This document shows, piece after piece, positions 8,689 to 14,470 of a DNA stretch of 14,470 nt; the stretch's first letter is position 1; every line of letters starts with the position of its first letter. The position numbers were made by a program, and so were the translations under genes. This DNA comes from JBEKEX01 sp050013615. Lineage in GTDB: Bacteria; Chloroflexota; Anaerolineae; Anaerolineales; Anaerolineaceae. The notes under the pieces were generated by a model. That model did not search any database, was not told the DNA's origin, and saw only the letters and a program-made list of their open reading frames with translations. The stretch lies in NCBI GenBank assembly GCA_050013615.1, contig JBEKEX010000044.1, positions 1 to 14,470 on the forward strand. Reading direction: 5' to 3'.

Positions 8689-10563
8689 TTATCGGCTGAT
8701 ATGGATGATATGCGTTTCTTTTTCTAGCGAGGGATGGTAGAGCAGTGTTTGGCTGCCGGGGTCAAGCTCGTAGCTGCCATCCGAGACCTGCACTTTGCAA
8801 CCCAGGGGATATTGGAAGGCGGGCACATAAAGTTCGGTTGGGGCGCTGACGGTAGGGTCATGGCGGAACTCGAATTCGAAATTGCCGGTCTGGTATTCGA
8901 AATGCAGCCGCAAAGGCTGGCCGGCAGTAGCCATGGGATAAGGGCGCAGCAGGGCTTCCAAAGCTCGTCCGCCTGAATTGATGTCCTGGGGGTCATGCTG
9001 CTGGTCCCGGCTGAAGATGGAGAGGTCCTCGCCGTTCCATTTGTCACCGCGGGCGTTGGTGTTGTCCGCCGTATAGTTCCACCAAGTGAAGCTGATAAAG
9101 TTATCCTCCAGGGCTTGCAAGCTGCGATTGGCTGCGCGGCTCTGGTCCTTGAAATTCCCGGTGCGATAGGCCCTGGCGTTGTTAAGGTCGAAGGGGATGC
9201 CCACCTCGCCGAGGAGCATGGGTGCGGCACCCTGCGGCGTGGGCAGAGATCGTTTGAGCAAGCCCAATTGCTGAGTATAGGATTGGCGGATGGCACCCGG
9301 AGAAAGCACTAATTTGTTTGTGAGCGAATCAAAGCCGAGCCAGGGCGAATATTGCTTGAGGAATAACACGACGCCGTCATACCAATGGACAGCGTTGACG
9401 ATGTCGGGCGCATCTTCTTTACCCCATACCGGCGGCTGGAGGCCCGGCGTGGTCTCCACGAAGATCAATGCTCCCGGGTGCGCCGAACGGATGGTTTGAG
9501 CGAAGCGGTTGGCGAACGGGCGCAGGTAATCCTGCGAAAATTCAACCTTGCGACCGTTGACGACGGTAAAATGATCGGGGTCGAGCAGCGCCGGCTTGCC
9601 ACCGGCGTCTACATCCCAGACGCCATTTTGTTTCCAGATACATTCGTACCCTTCGCGCCAGGCCCGCACGCCTTCGGCATTCATCAACTGTGTACCCACT
9701 CGGTGCGGCCCCAAGAAGCCGCGCTCCCAGGCATCCACCGATTGTGAGATGCCGGCGCCCAGCAGCATGGATTGGAAGGGGCTGGGTAATGCGCCGGTCT
9801 CGACCTCAGCCAGGGGTTTGTTGAGATCGGCCACGCCGATGTAACCGCTGCCCGGCTCATTGAGTGAATCGTAGCCGACGACGTGCTTGAACTCCTTCAA
9901 GCGCAGGGCCACCTGGCGGATGGCCTCGATGTAGTGGCGCTGCAGGTACTCTTGCGCAGGCTCACCTTCGATCTTGGTGTTGGGCGCAAAATCGTTGCTG
10001 CCAAAGAACAAGGTGAACATCGTGGCGGCTGCCAGTTTGCCGTTGTTGGTAGGCCAGACCATGCGCGGGAAGGGATCGCCGTAGGTTTGGTGGACAATGG
10101 CCACCCCCGTTTCTTTGAAATGGGTCATGTCGAAGCCGACGGCTTCCAGCGTCCACCCCGGTGCGCCGTCACCCCCGGAGAAACGGCTCCAAACATCCTC
10201 GTGTGGGTCGATGAACAAGGTCATGCCATACTCGCCGGCCTTTTTCACGATGGCATAGAGATAGTCCAGATACTCTTCGTCATATTGGCCCGGTCCGGCG
10301 TGCTCGATGGCTTCCCAGGTGGTCAGAAGGCGCAGGAATGTGAAACCCCACTGGCGCAGCCGTTTGAAATGCTCATCGGCTTCCGCGAGCGGAAACGGGC
10401 GCCCCACAAAGGAGACCTGGCGGTGGTTGAAAAAACCCTCTTTGATGTACGAAGCACCGTCCGGCGTGTAGGGCACCTTGGTGCTGCCGCCCAGGTTCAC
10501 CCCGCGCAGTAATAACGTGCGGCCCAGCTCGTCTTTGAAATTCGGACCTTCAATGTGAATCAT
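8689..10563 (-). CDS. GH5 glycoside hydrolase, endoglycoceramidase/steryl-glucosidase type
   Basis: The 624-residue protein has a GH5 TIM barrel (about 1-510) and a beta-rich C-terminal domain (about 525-620) like the GH5_C module of this branch. The start is typical (ELGRTLLLRGVNLGGSTKVP). Arg78 in FLRLLTTWE, DPHEDVWSRFSG near 119-130, the acid/base Glu236 in YDSLNEPGSG, HWYD at 393-396 and the nucleophile Glu453 in LLGEVGIPFD make up a complete retaining-hydrolase site. The family includes endoglycoceramidases and fungal EGCrP2-like beta-glucosidases acting on glucosylceramide and steryl glucoside; the substrate here is inferred only at that level. No signal peptide or membrane helix is visible, so it probably works in the cytosol. 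The start ATG (10563-10561) follows a strong GGAAGGGG on the minus strand (10577-10570). It is the last gene of the minus-strand operon, 38 bases after the nucleosidase-like gene. Confidence 0.88.
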   Translation of the reverse strand: MIHIEGPNFKDELGRTLLLRGVNLGGSTKVPYTPDGASYIKEGFFNHRQVSFVGRPFPLAEADEHFKRLRQWGFTFLRLLTTWEAIEHAGPGQYDEEYLDYLYAIVKKAGEYGMTLFIDPHEDVWSRFSGGDGAPGWTLEAVGFDMTHFKETGVAIVHQTYGDPFPRMVWPTNNGKLAAATMFTLFFGSNDFAPNTKIEGEPAQEYLQRHYIEAIRQVALRLKEFKHVVGYDSLNEPGSGYIGVADLNKPLAEVETGALPSPFQSMLLGAGISQSVDAWERGFLGPHRVGTQLMNAEGVRAWREGYECIWKQNGVWDVDAGGKPALLDPDHFTVVNGRKVEFSQDYLRPFANRFAQTIRSAHPGALIFVETTPGLQPPVWGKEDAPDIVNAVHWYDGVVLFLKQYSPWLGFDSLTNKLVLSPGAIRQSYTQQLGLLKRSLPTPQGAAPMLLGEVGIPFDLNNARAYRTGNFKDQSRAANRSLQALEDNFISFTWWNYTADNTNARGDKWNGEDLSIFSRDQQHDPQDINSGGRALEALLRPYPMATAGQPLRLHFEYQTGNFEFEFRHDPTVSAPTELYVPAFQYPLGCKVQVSDGSYELDPGSQTLLYHPSLEKETHIIHISR

Positions 10564-10601
10564 CGTTCACCCCTTCCAAAAAATTTGTGTACTGCTTAAT
10601 T

Positions 10602-11327
10602 TTACGCTTGACTCGAGCTTGCACCGGCCAGCGCCAGCCAGGCCGGCAGGTGTGCCAATAGGTCATTCATGACTTCCTGCGTGCGCTGCTCGAAGACGGC
10701 AAAATTGCCATAGACTTCACCTGCTTGCTCGTCGACCAGGTCGCTGACAGTACGCAAGATGAGGCAGTGGACGTTATTGCGGGCTGCCACCCAGGCAATG
10801 GCACCGCTTTCCCAATCGGAGGCGATGGCATCGAAGGCGGCGCGAAGCTGGGGAATGTCGGCTGGGACGATGTCGCGGTCGGCCGAGACCAGGCGGGCGC
10901 GCTGTACTTGCTGCGGGTAAGGCTCCTGCAACCAGGATAGGTCGATGGGGGTGGTGTAGTGCCGGATGGCTTCCTGCGCGTCTCCCATTTGTTCGATGAT
11001 GTCGTACACCAATGTCTCTTCGACCAGCAGTACAGTGCCGCGCTGCACCGATCCGGCCAGGCCGCCGCACGTGCCCAGGTTGACCACCAACCGTGGTTGC
11101 CAATGGTCGATGGTATATTGGGCCGAGGCCGCTGCAGCGATTTTGCCCCAGCCGCCTTGCACGAAGAGGGTCGTTGGAGAAGCGCCTGGCATGTAAAAGC
11201 ATTCACCGAACGGTGTGTGTTGGCAGGATGGGTGGTGATAATAGGCCAACACAGCATTCCATTCGGCCGTGGCCGAGATCAGAACAACAGCGGTTGCATG
11301 GGATGGGTCAATCTTGGACGGATTCAT
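10602..11327 (-). CDS. Nucleoside phosphorylase-superfamily protein, MTA/SAH nucleosidase-like
   Basis: The 241-residue protein fits the PNP/UDP phosphorylase fold. Residues that line up with the E. coli MTA/SAH nucleosidase site are present: Glu22 (SATAEW), Glu173 in SDWESGAIAWVA and Asp196 in LRTVSDL. A glycine-rich VVNLGTCGGL (about 81-90) matches the family's central strand and loop. The known family reaction is hydrolysis of the N-glycosidic bond of methylthioadenosine or S-adenosylhomocysteine, releasing adenine. Futalosine hydrolase (MqnB) shares the fold and stays possible, because the usual SMEGAA signature is replaced by SDWESGA. There is no signal peptide. The ATG (11327-11325) lies five bases after the CinA-like gene's stop with no good Shine-Dalgarno, so translation may be coupled to that gene. 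I would not give a gene symbol. Confidence 0.82.
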   Translation of the reverse strand: MNPSKIDPSHATAVVLISATAEWNAVLAYYHHPSCQHTPFGECFYMPGASPTTLFVQGGWGKIAAAASAQYTIDHWQPRLVVNLGTCGGLAGSVQRGTVLLVEETLVYDIIEQMGDAQEAIRHYTTPIDLSWLQEPYPQQVQRARLVSADRDIVPADIPQLRAAFDAIASDWESGAIAWVAARNNVHCLILRTVSDLVDEQAGEVYGNFAVFEQRTQEVMNDLLAHLPAWLALAGASSSQA

Positions 11328-11332
11328 GAGTA

Positions 11333-11848
11333 TTACAGAGTTTCGGGGGGCAGTTGCCCTTGCAGGTGGTCCAATACCAACTGCAAAGCGGCTTGAGCCG
11401 TGAGGGCTTTATTTTCCACCCGGTTGCCCTTCCAGAGGAACTTCCAGGCACGATCGCCATCGGCAGTGCTCATGCCCACCCAAACCAACCCGACCGGTTT
11501 GTCGGGCGTGCCGCCGCCGGGCCCGGCAATGCCACTGACCGAAATGCCGACGAGCTGCTCGATGGGGAAGGCTCCGGCCAGGGCTTGGCGGATGCCGCGC
11601 GCCATTTCGATGACCGTCTCGCGGCTGACTGCGCCATAGCGTTCGAGGGTTTCATGACGCACGCCCAGGAAGCGCTCTTTGGCTTCGTAGGCATAGGCCG
11701 TGATGCTGCCCAGGTAATACTCCGACGAGCCGGGGACGTTGGTGATGCGGTGGCCGATCAACCCGCCAGTGCAGGATTCGGCAGCCACCAGCTTGAGATG
11801 TTTCTTTTGCAACCATTGTCCCACCTGGACTTCCAATGGCTCTTCCAA
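11333..11848 (-). CDS. Stand-alone CinA C-terminal domain protein, PncC-like nicotinamide-nucleotide amidohydrolase
   Basis: About 171 residues covering only the CinA C-terminal domain, which in PncC deamidates nicotinamide mononucleotide to nicotinate mononucleotide in pyridine nucleotide salvage. Family hallmarks are present: VAAESCTGGLIGHR near the start with the conserved Ser, NVPGSSEYYLGSI, YGAVSRETV, and GIAGPGGGTPDKPVGLVWVG. The N-terminal MoCF-like domain of full CinA is absent, as in many PncC proteins. No ATG exists in this part of the frame. I chose the TTG at 11848-11846 because GGAGG (11858-11854) lies five bases before it; the other TTG at 11860 would put that ribosome site inside the gene. 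It is the first gene of a minus-strand operon with the nucleosidase-like and GH5 genes. Confidence 0.87.
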   Translation of the reverse strand: MEEPLEVQVGQWLQKKHLKLVAAESCTGGLIGHRITNVPGSSEYYLGSITAYAYEAKERFLGVRHETLERYGAVSRETVIEMARGIRQALAGAFPIEQLVGISVSGIAGPGGGTPDKPVGLVWVGMSTADGDRAWKFLWKGNRVENKALTAQAALQLVLDHLQGQLPPETL

Positions 11849-11875
11849 ATTAGCCTCCAAAAGGGATTTTACATG

Positions 11876-11881
11876 ATTATA
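11876..11881 (-). promoter_or_regulatory. Possible -10 element for the minus-strand CinA-like operon
   Basis: Read on the minus strand, 11881-11876 is a perfect TATAAT, placed so that transcription would start near 11869, about 20 bases before the TTG start at 11848. I see no good -35 at 16-18 bases and no TG extension, so this is a weaker call than the divergent promoter opposite it. Confidence 0.4.
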
Positions 11882-11926
11882 CTGCGTCGATAAATCCTGG
11901 ATGGTACGATAAAATCAAAAAACGTC

Positions 11927-11955
11927 TTGCAAAATAGATATTAATCTTGTATAAT
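11927..11955 (+). promoter_or_regulatory. Sigma-70-type promoter for the antitoxin-toxin-DUF47 operon
   Basis: TTGCAA at 11927-11932 and a perfect TATAAT at 11950-11955 are separated by exactly 17 bases. Transcription would start near 11962, placing GAGGTG (11964-11969) almost at the 5' end of the message, ahead of the ATG at 11974. AbrB-type antitoxins commonly bind their own promoter, so this AT-rich divergent region (11861-11973) is the likely operator; a short AGAT-ATTA-ATCT inverted repeat at 11936-11947 is the only symmetry I noticed. Confidence 0.72.
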
Positions 11956-11973
11956 GGACTTTTGAGGTGTGGC

Positions 11974-12204
11974 ATGGAAACACTGGTTTCGAAACGTGGT
12001 CAAACTGTAGTGCCTGCTCCCATCCGCAAACGCTATCACATTCACGAAGGCGACCGGCTGGTATGGGTGGACGATGGCAAGAGCATTAAAGTGATCCCGG
12101 TGCCGGCCAAGGCATTGGAAGCCTTACGCGGCCGCGGGAAGGACGAGGCACTGTTGGAAAAATTACTGACCGACCGCAAGGAAGCACGCAGCCGTGAGCG
12201 CTGA
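11974..12204 (+). CDS. AbrB/MazE-fold antitoxin (VapB-type)
   Basis: This 76-residue protein starts METLVSKRGQTVVPAPIRKR and continues with EGDRLVWVDDG, the swapped-hairpin AbrB DNA-binding fold. The charged C-terminal tail (about 45-76, rich in Lys, Arg and Glu) would wrap the toxin. It should bind and neutralise the PIN ribonuclease encoded next and repress the shared promoter, as in VapBC pairs. I chose ATG 11974 because GAGGTG lies five bases upstream. An in-frame TTG at 11947 touches the -10 box and would come before the predicted transcription start, so it cannot be the start. The end overlaps the toxin gene by 11 bases. Confidence 0.9.
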   Translation: METLVSKRGQTVVPAPIRKRYHIHEGDRLVWVDDGKSIKVIPVPAKALEALRGRGKDEALLEKLLTDRKEARSRER

Positions 12205-12625
12205 ACGTTTTGTGCTGGATACGTCCGCGGTCTTGGCCTTGATCGAAGATGCCGATGGCGCCGACCGGGTGGAGCACGTGCTGCGCAAGGCCAAGGTCTT
12301 CATCCCCTGGGTGGTATTGATGGAAGTGTACGCGCTCACCTGCCGCGAATACGGCGAGAGCGAGGCTGATCAACGCTATGCGCTGCTCGGTCAGACCCAT
12401 GCCACTTTGCTGGAAGAGATCGATGAGCCGACGTTATTGATCGCGGCAAGGATAAAATCAACGCACCGGCTGTCATTTGCCGATGCGGTCATCGCAGCGT
12501 ATAGCATCCGCGAACGCGCGACGCTGCTGCACAAAGATCCGCAATTCGAAGTCTTGAAAGATGAGATCAAATTGGAAGCAATAGACAAGCACAATGAGGA
12601 GGAAAAGGCAGATGAGTCTGCGTGA
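12194..12625 (+). CDS. PIN-domain toxin ribonuclease (VapC-type)
   Basis: The 143-residue PIN protein should cleave RNA with Mg or Mn. The four acidic positions of the family are visible: Asp9 (VLDTSAVLALIE), Glu44 (LMEVYAL), Asp97 (SFADAVIAAYS) and Asp115 (HKDPQFE), so it looks active. The GTG start at 12194 lies inside the antitoxin gene (11-base overlap), the usual coupled arrangement of toxin-antitoxin pairs. After the last strand there is an acidic, low-complexity tail (about 122-143, KHNEEEKADESA), which is longer than usual. The DNA for that tail also supplies the ribosome site (GAGGAGG, 12597-12603) and first codons of the DUF47 gene. Confidence 0.9.
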   Translation: MSAERFVLDTSAVLALIEDADGADRVEHVLRKAKVFIPWVVLMEVYALTCREYGESEADQRYALLGQTHATLLEEIDEPTLLIAARIKSTHRLSFADAVIAAYSIRERATLLHKDPQFEVLKDEIKLEAIDKHNEEEKADESA

Positions 12626-13241
12626 TATTTTCAAATCCAAACCTGATAAATTCTTACAACTTTTGGTGGAACAAACAACCCTGACGGTCAAAGGCCTGGA
12701 GCTGCTGACTGTTTATCTGCATAAGCGCGACCCGGAGACTGCCCGCAAGATCGCCGCTGTCGAAAAGAACGCCGACGAAGTGCGGAGGATTTTAGTGGAA
12801 GAGTTGATGCGCACGTTCATTACACCCATCGACCGTGAGGATATTTTCACACTCTCACGCGAGATCGATGACGTGCTCGATTATGCCAACACCACCGTGG
12901 ATGAAATGGAAGTCCTGGACGTCGCCACGACGGAGTTCATGGAGCAAATGGCGACCTTGTTGCGCGATGCCTCACTCGAGATCAAGCAAGCCGTCGAGCG
13001 GCTGCAAGACAGGCACTACACGGTGGCTAATGAGCATGCTCAACGCGCCAAAGCGTTGGAGAACCAGGTGGAGAGCGTCTACCGCAAGGCGCTGGCGGAG
13101 TTGTTTTGCGGCACCAAGAACGTCAAACATGTGGTCAATATGCTTAAAGTGCGCGAGATTTACCGTCATTTGAGCAATGCTTCGGACCGGGAAGATGGGG
13201 CTGCCAACGTCATTTCAGATATTTGGATGAAGACAAGTTGA
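12612..13241 (+). CDS. DUF47/PhoU-like accessory protein of PiT transporter
   Basis: The 209-residue, largely helical protein starts MSLRDIFKSKPDKFLQLL, typical of the DUF47 (TIGR00153, PhoU-like) family. The two PhoU-type metal-binding repeats are recognisable in EKNADEVRRILVEEL, with IDREDIF and REIDDVLDYA, and in the second half in ENQVESVYRKALAELF. Members are nearly always encoded beside a PiT phosphate permease and are thought to modulate it from the cytosol; that pairing holds here. I chose ATG 12612 because GAGGAGG (12597-12603) lies nine bases upstream; the in-frame ATG at 12594 would place that site inside the gene. It overlaps the toxin gene by 14 bases in another frame, so the two are co-transcribed and probably coupled. 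Confidence 0.9.
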   Translation: MSLRDIFKSKPDKFLQLLVEQTTLTVKGLELLTVYLHKRDPETARKIAAVEKNADEVRRILVEELMRTFITPIDREDIFTLSREIDDVLDYANTTVDEMEVLDVATTEFMEQMATLLRDASLEIKQAVERLQDRHYTVANEHAQRAKALENQVESVYRKALAELFCGTKNVKHVVNMLKVREIYRHLSNASDREDGAANVISDIWMKTS

Positions 13242-13304
13242 GCGCCCCTATGATTGACTGCCGGTCCTGTTACTGATCATCCCTGGAAATTATCGTTAAA
13301 AATC

Positions 13305-14447
13305 ATGGCTGCGATCTATGTACTGATTTTCCTTGCCCTGGTATTCAATTTCCTGGACGGGTTTAATGATTCGAGCAATATTGTAGCTACGGTTATCTCA
13401 TCGCGAGCGATGCCGCCGCGCATGGCATTGTTCCTGGTGGCAGTAGCCGAGTTCTGCGGACCGTTCATATTTGGCATCGCTGTCGCAAGTACCATTGGCA
13501 AAAGCTTGATTGCCCCCGGTGCGGCAAGTCTGGCGGTACTGATAGCTGCCATGGGGGCAGCCTGTGTTTGGGATATATTCGTCTCCGTAGTGGGCATCCC
13601 AAGCAGCTCTTCACACGCTCTGGTGGGTGGGATGGTTGGTGCGTCGGTGATCGCGAGCGGTTTTCAAGCGCTTCTATTGCCGGGGCTATTAAAAGTTGCC
13701 ATCGCATTGTTTCTCTCGCCCGTAATTGGCTTGGCCATGGGATACGCTTTCACACGCCTGGTGTTCTATTTGGCGCGGGATGCCAGCATGAAAGCCAATT
13801 GGTTTTTCAAGCGGATGCAATTTATCACGGCGCTCTGCCTGGGCGATTCCGGCGCCACAGGGGCTGTGAAGTCCGCGCTGGGCATGGGGGTGGATAACGG
13901 AGTTCTGGTGAGCGGCCCGGCCCTCCTGGCGTCGGACTCCTTCGGGGTGGCGCGCGTCCTGGCGAAGGCTATCCAGAAGATCGGGGTGCCGGATTTGGTC
14001 TTGACAGGCTGCGTGTCGGGGGACACCGGGAATAAGGTCGTCGGGCCGCTCATCGCCGAGGAGTTGGGGCTCCCCTGCGTGGCGTTCGTCACACGGGTCG
14101 AGGTGAAGGACGGGAAGGCCGTGATGCGACGGATCGTCGAGGATGGATACGAACTTGTGGAGGGGCCACTGCCGGTCGTGGCCAGCATCCTGAGTGATGA
14201 CAGCAACGTGCCCCGCTACTCGAAGCTCAAGGACATCATGGTCGCGGCCAAGAAGCAGGTGCCGATCTGGAAGGCCGCCGATCTGGACCTGGATGGCGCC
14301 AAGGTGGGGGCGGGGGCCGCGCGACTCGAACTCCGGGATGTCTCCATTCCGAGGCGCGAGTCCCGTTGCGAGATGCTGGACGGGGACACACCGGAAGGGC
14401 AGGCGGAAAAGCTGGCGCTCCGGCTGCGGGAACTGAAGCTGATCTGA
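13305..14447 (+). CDS. Chimeric frame: N-terminal PiT phosphate permease joined in frame to EtfB
   Basis: From ATG 13305 the first roughly 175-180 residues are an inorganic phosphate transporter (PiT, Pfam PHO4): FNFLDGFNDSSNIVATVISS is the first PiT signature, followed by hydrophobic helices (PFIFGIAVAST, LAVLIAAMGAACVW, LLLPGLLKVAIALFLSPVIG) and the loop NWFFKRMQFITAL. PiT proteins then carry a second signature near SHGxNDAQK and several more helices; these are missing. Instead the frame becomes a soluble EtfB-like sequence to TGA 14445-14447. The PiT half suits the DUF47 gene 63 bases upstream. As written the product would be a half-transporter fused to four fifths of an unrelated flavoprotein, and I do not believe it is a real protein. 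The start is uncertain: there is no clear Shine-Dalgarno before 13305, and an in-frame TTG at 13254 is the alternative. Confidence 0.8.
   Translation: MAAIYVLIFLALVFNFLDGFNDSSNIVATVISSRAMPPRMALFLVAVAEFCGPFIFGIAVASTIGKSLIAPGAASLAVLIAAMGAACVWDIFVSVVGIPSSSSHALVGGMVGASVIASGFQALLLPGLLKVAIALFLSPVIGLAMGYAFTRLVFYLARDASMKANWFFKRMQFITALCLGDSGATGAVKSALGMGVDNGVLVSGPALLASDSFGVARVLAKAIQKIGVPDLVLTGCVSGDTGNKVVGPLIAEELGLPCVAFVTRVEVKDGKAVMRRIVEDGYELVEGPLPVVASILSDDSNVPRYSKLKDIMVAAKKQVPIWKAADLDLDGAKVGAGAARLELRDVSIPRRESRCEMLDGDTPEGQAEKLALRLRELKLI
13824..13850. other. Probable assembly junction between two unrelated genes
   Basis: Sequence encoding ITALCLGD marks the switch. In PiT proteins a segment like FKRMQFITAL is followed by the SHGxNDAQK signature; in EtfB proteins a segment like VTALCLG precedes the alanine-rich helix seen here. 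Both genes could share a short identical run, which is how a short-overlap assembler creates an in-frame join. By hand count, 60-base lines before the join are 40-62% GC (13321, 13501, 13741) and lines after it are 63-72% (14041, 14221, 14281). Confidence 0.75.
13830..14447 (+). other. EtfB (electron-transfer flavoprotein beta subunit) fragment lacking its N-terminus
   Basis: About 205 residues match the body and C-terminus of EtfB, which binds AMP and, with EtfA, carries electrons from acyl-CoA or other dehydrogenases on FAD. Recognisable parts are VTALCLGD-like ITALCLGD, KSALGMGVDNGVLVSG, the nucleotide-binding LVLTGCVSGDTGNKVVGP, LIAEELGLPCVAFVTRVEVK, GYELVEGPLPVVASI, PRYSKLKDIMVAAKK and IWKAADLDLD. 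The first 50-60 residues of EtfB are absent because the PiT sequence occupies that place. The residues GAVKSALGMG keep the EtfB register, so only one join is needed. After the TGA, GGGGAG at about 14448-14453 could be the ribosome site of a following etfA outside the window. The region is GC-rich unlike everything to its left. Confidence 0.8.
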
Positions 14448-14470
14448 GGGGAGAGCTCAGAGCCGCGAGC

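Noticed and set aside
9883..10512. Open frame of 209 codons on the plus strand opposite the GH5 gene
   Set aside because: It lies wholly antisense to a gene with a complete GH5 active site, shows no recognisable domain and has no ribosome site; GC-biased codons opposite a real gene often leave such frames open.
11947..11973. TTG at 11947 as the antitoxin start
   Set aside because: It overlaps the -10 box and lies before the predicted transcription start; ATG 11974 has a well-placed GAGGTG and matches the AbrB N-terminus.
12594..12611. ATG at 12594 as the DUF47 start
   Set aside because: The ribosome site GAGGAGG would fall inside the gene, and the family normally starts at MSLRDIF, i.e. 12612.
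13254..13282. TTGACT at 13254 as a -35 of a separate PiT promoter
   Set aside because: No acceptable -10 follows at 16-18 bases (TCATCC at 17), so I do not call a promoter there.
1..14470. CRISPR arrays, tRNA or rRNA genes, insertion sequences
   Set aside because: Reading the gaps (1062-1226, 8654-8688, 10564-10601, 11849-11973, 13242-13304) showed no direct-repeat arrays, tRNA-like cloverleaf or transposase; nearly all of the window is coding.

Overview
The window looks like bacterial chromosome from an environmental, probably metagenome-assembled genome. Mid-range base composition, large PAS/GAF-rich sensor proteins, an HD-GYP protein and a DUF47-PiT pair would suit Chloroflexota (for example Anaerolineae). 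That assignment is inference from general gene style; no marker gene is present.

Layout. (1) Positions 1-1061: the 3' part of a polytopic membrane protein, possibly a GT-C type glycosyltransferase. (2) Positions 1227-8653: a plus-strand signalling operon behind an extended -10 promoter. It encodes a membrane-anchored multi-PAS/GAF histidine kinase, a single-domain CheY/Rcp1-like response regulator overlapping it by 4 bases, and a 1335-residue protein with two receivers, four PAS domains, two GAF domains and a complete HD-GYP domain. The simplest reading is signal in, phosphorelay through receivers, then cyclic-di-GMP hydrolysis out. (3) Positions 8658-8685: a perfect palindrome serving as a terminator for the converging genes. 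(4) Positions 11848-8689, minus strand: a probable three-gene operon of a stand-alone CinA C-terminal (PncC-like) amidohydrolase, an MTA/SAH-nucleosidase-like protein, and a GH5 glycosidase related to endoglycoceramidases and steryl glucosidases, with no signal peptide. (5) From 11927 rightwards: an AbrB/PIN (VapBC-type) toxin-antitoxin pair whose toxin gene overlaps a DUF47/PhoU-like gene, followed by a PiT phosphate permease.

The right end is abnormal. The PiT reading frame passes in frame, at about 13824-13850, into the C-terminal four fifths of an electron-transfer flavoprotein beta subunit (EtfB), and GC content rises sharply. Neither protein is complete. The most economical explanation is an assembly chimera joined at a short stretch that would encode similar residues (ITAL/VTAL) in both genes. 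Sequence after about 13850 should not be assumed to come from the same organism.

I found no tRNA, rRNA, insertion sequence or CRISPR array. There is no gene-free stretch over 300 bases; the longest gap, 1062-1226, holds a promoter.
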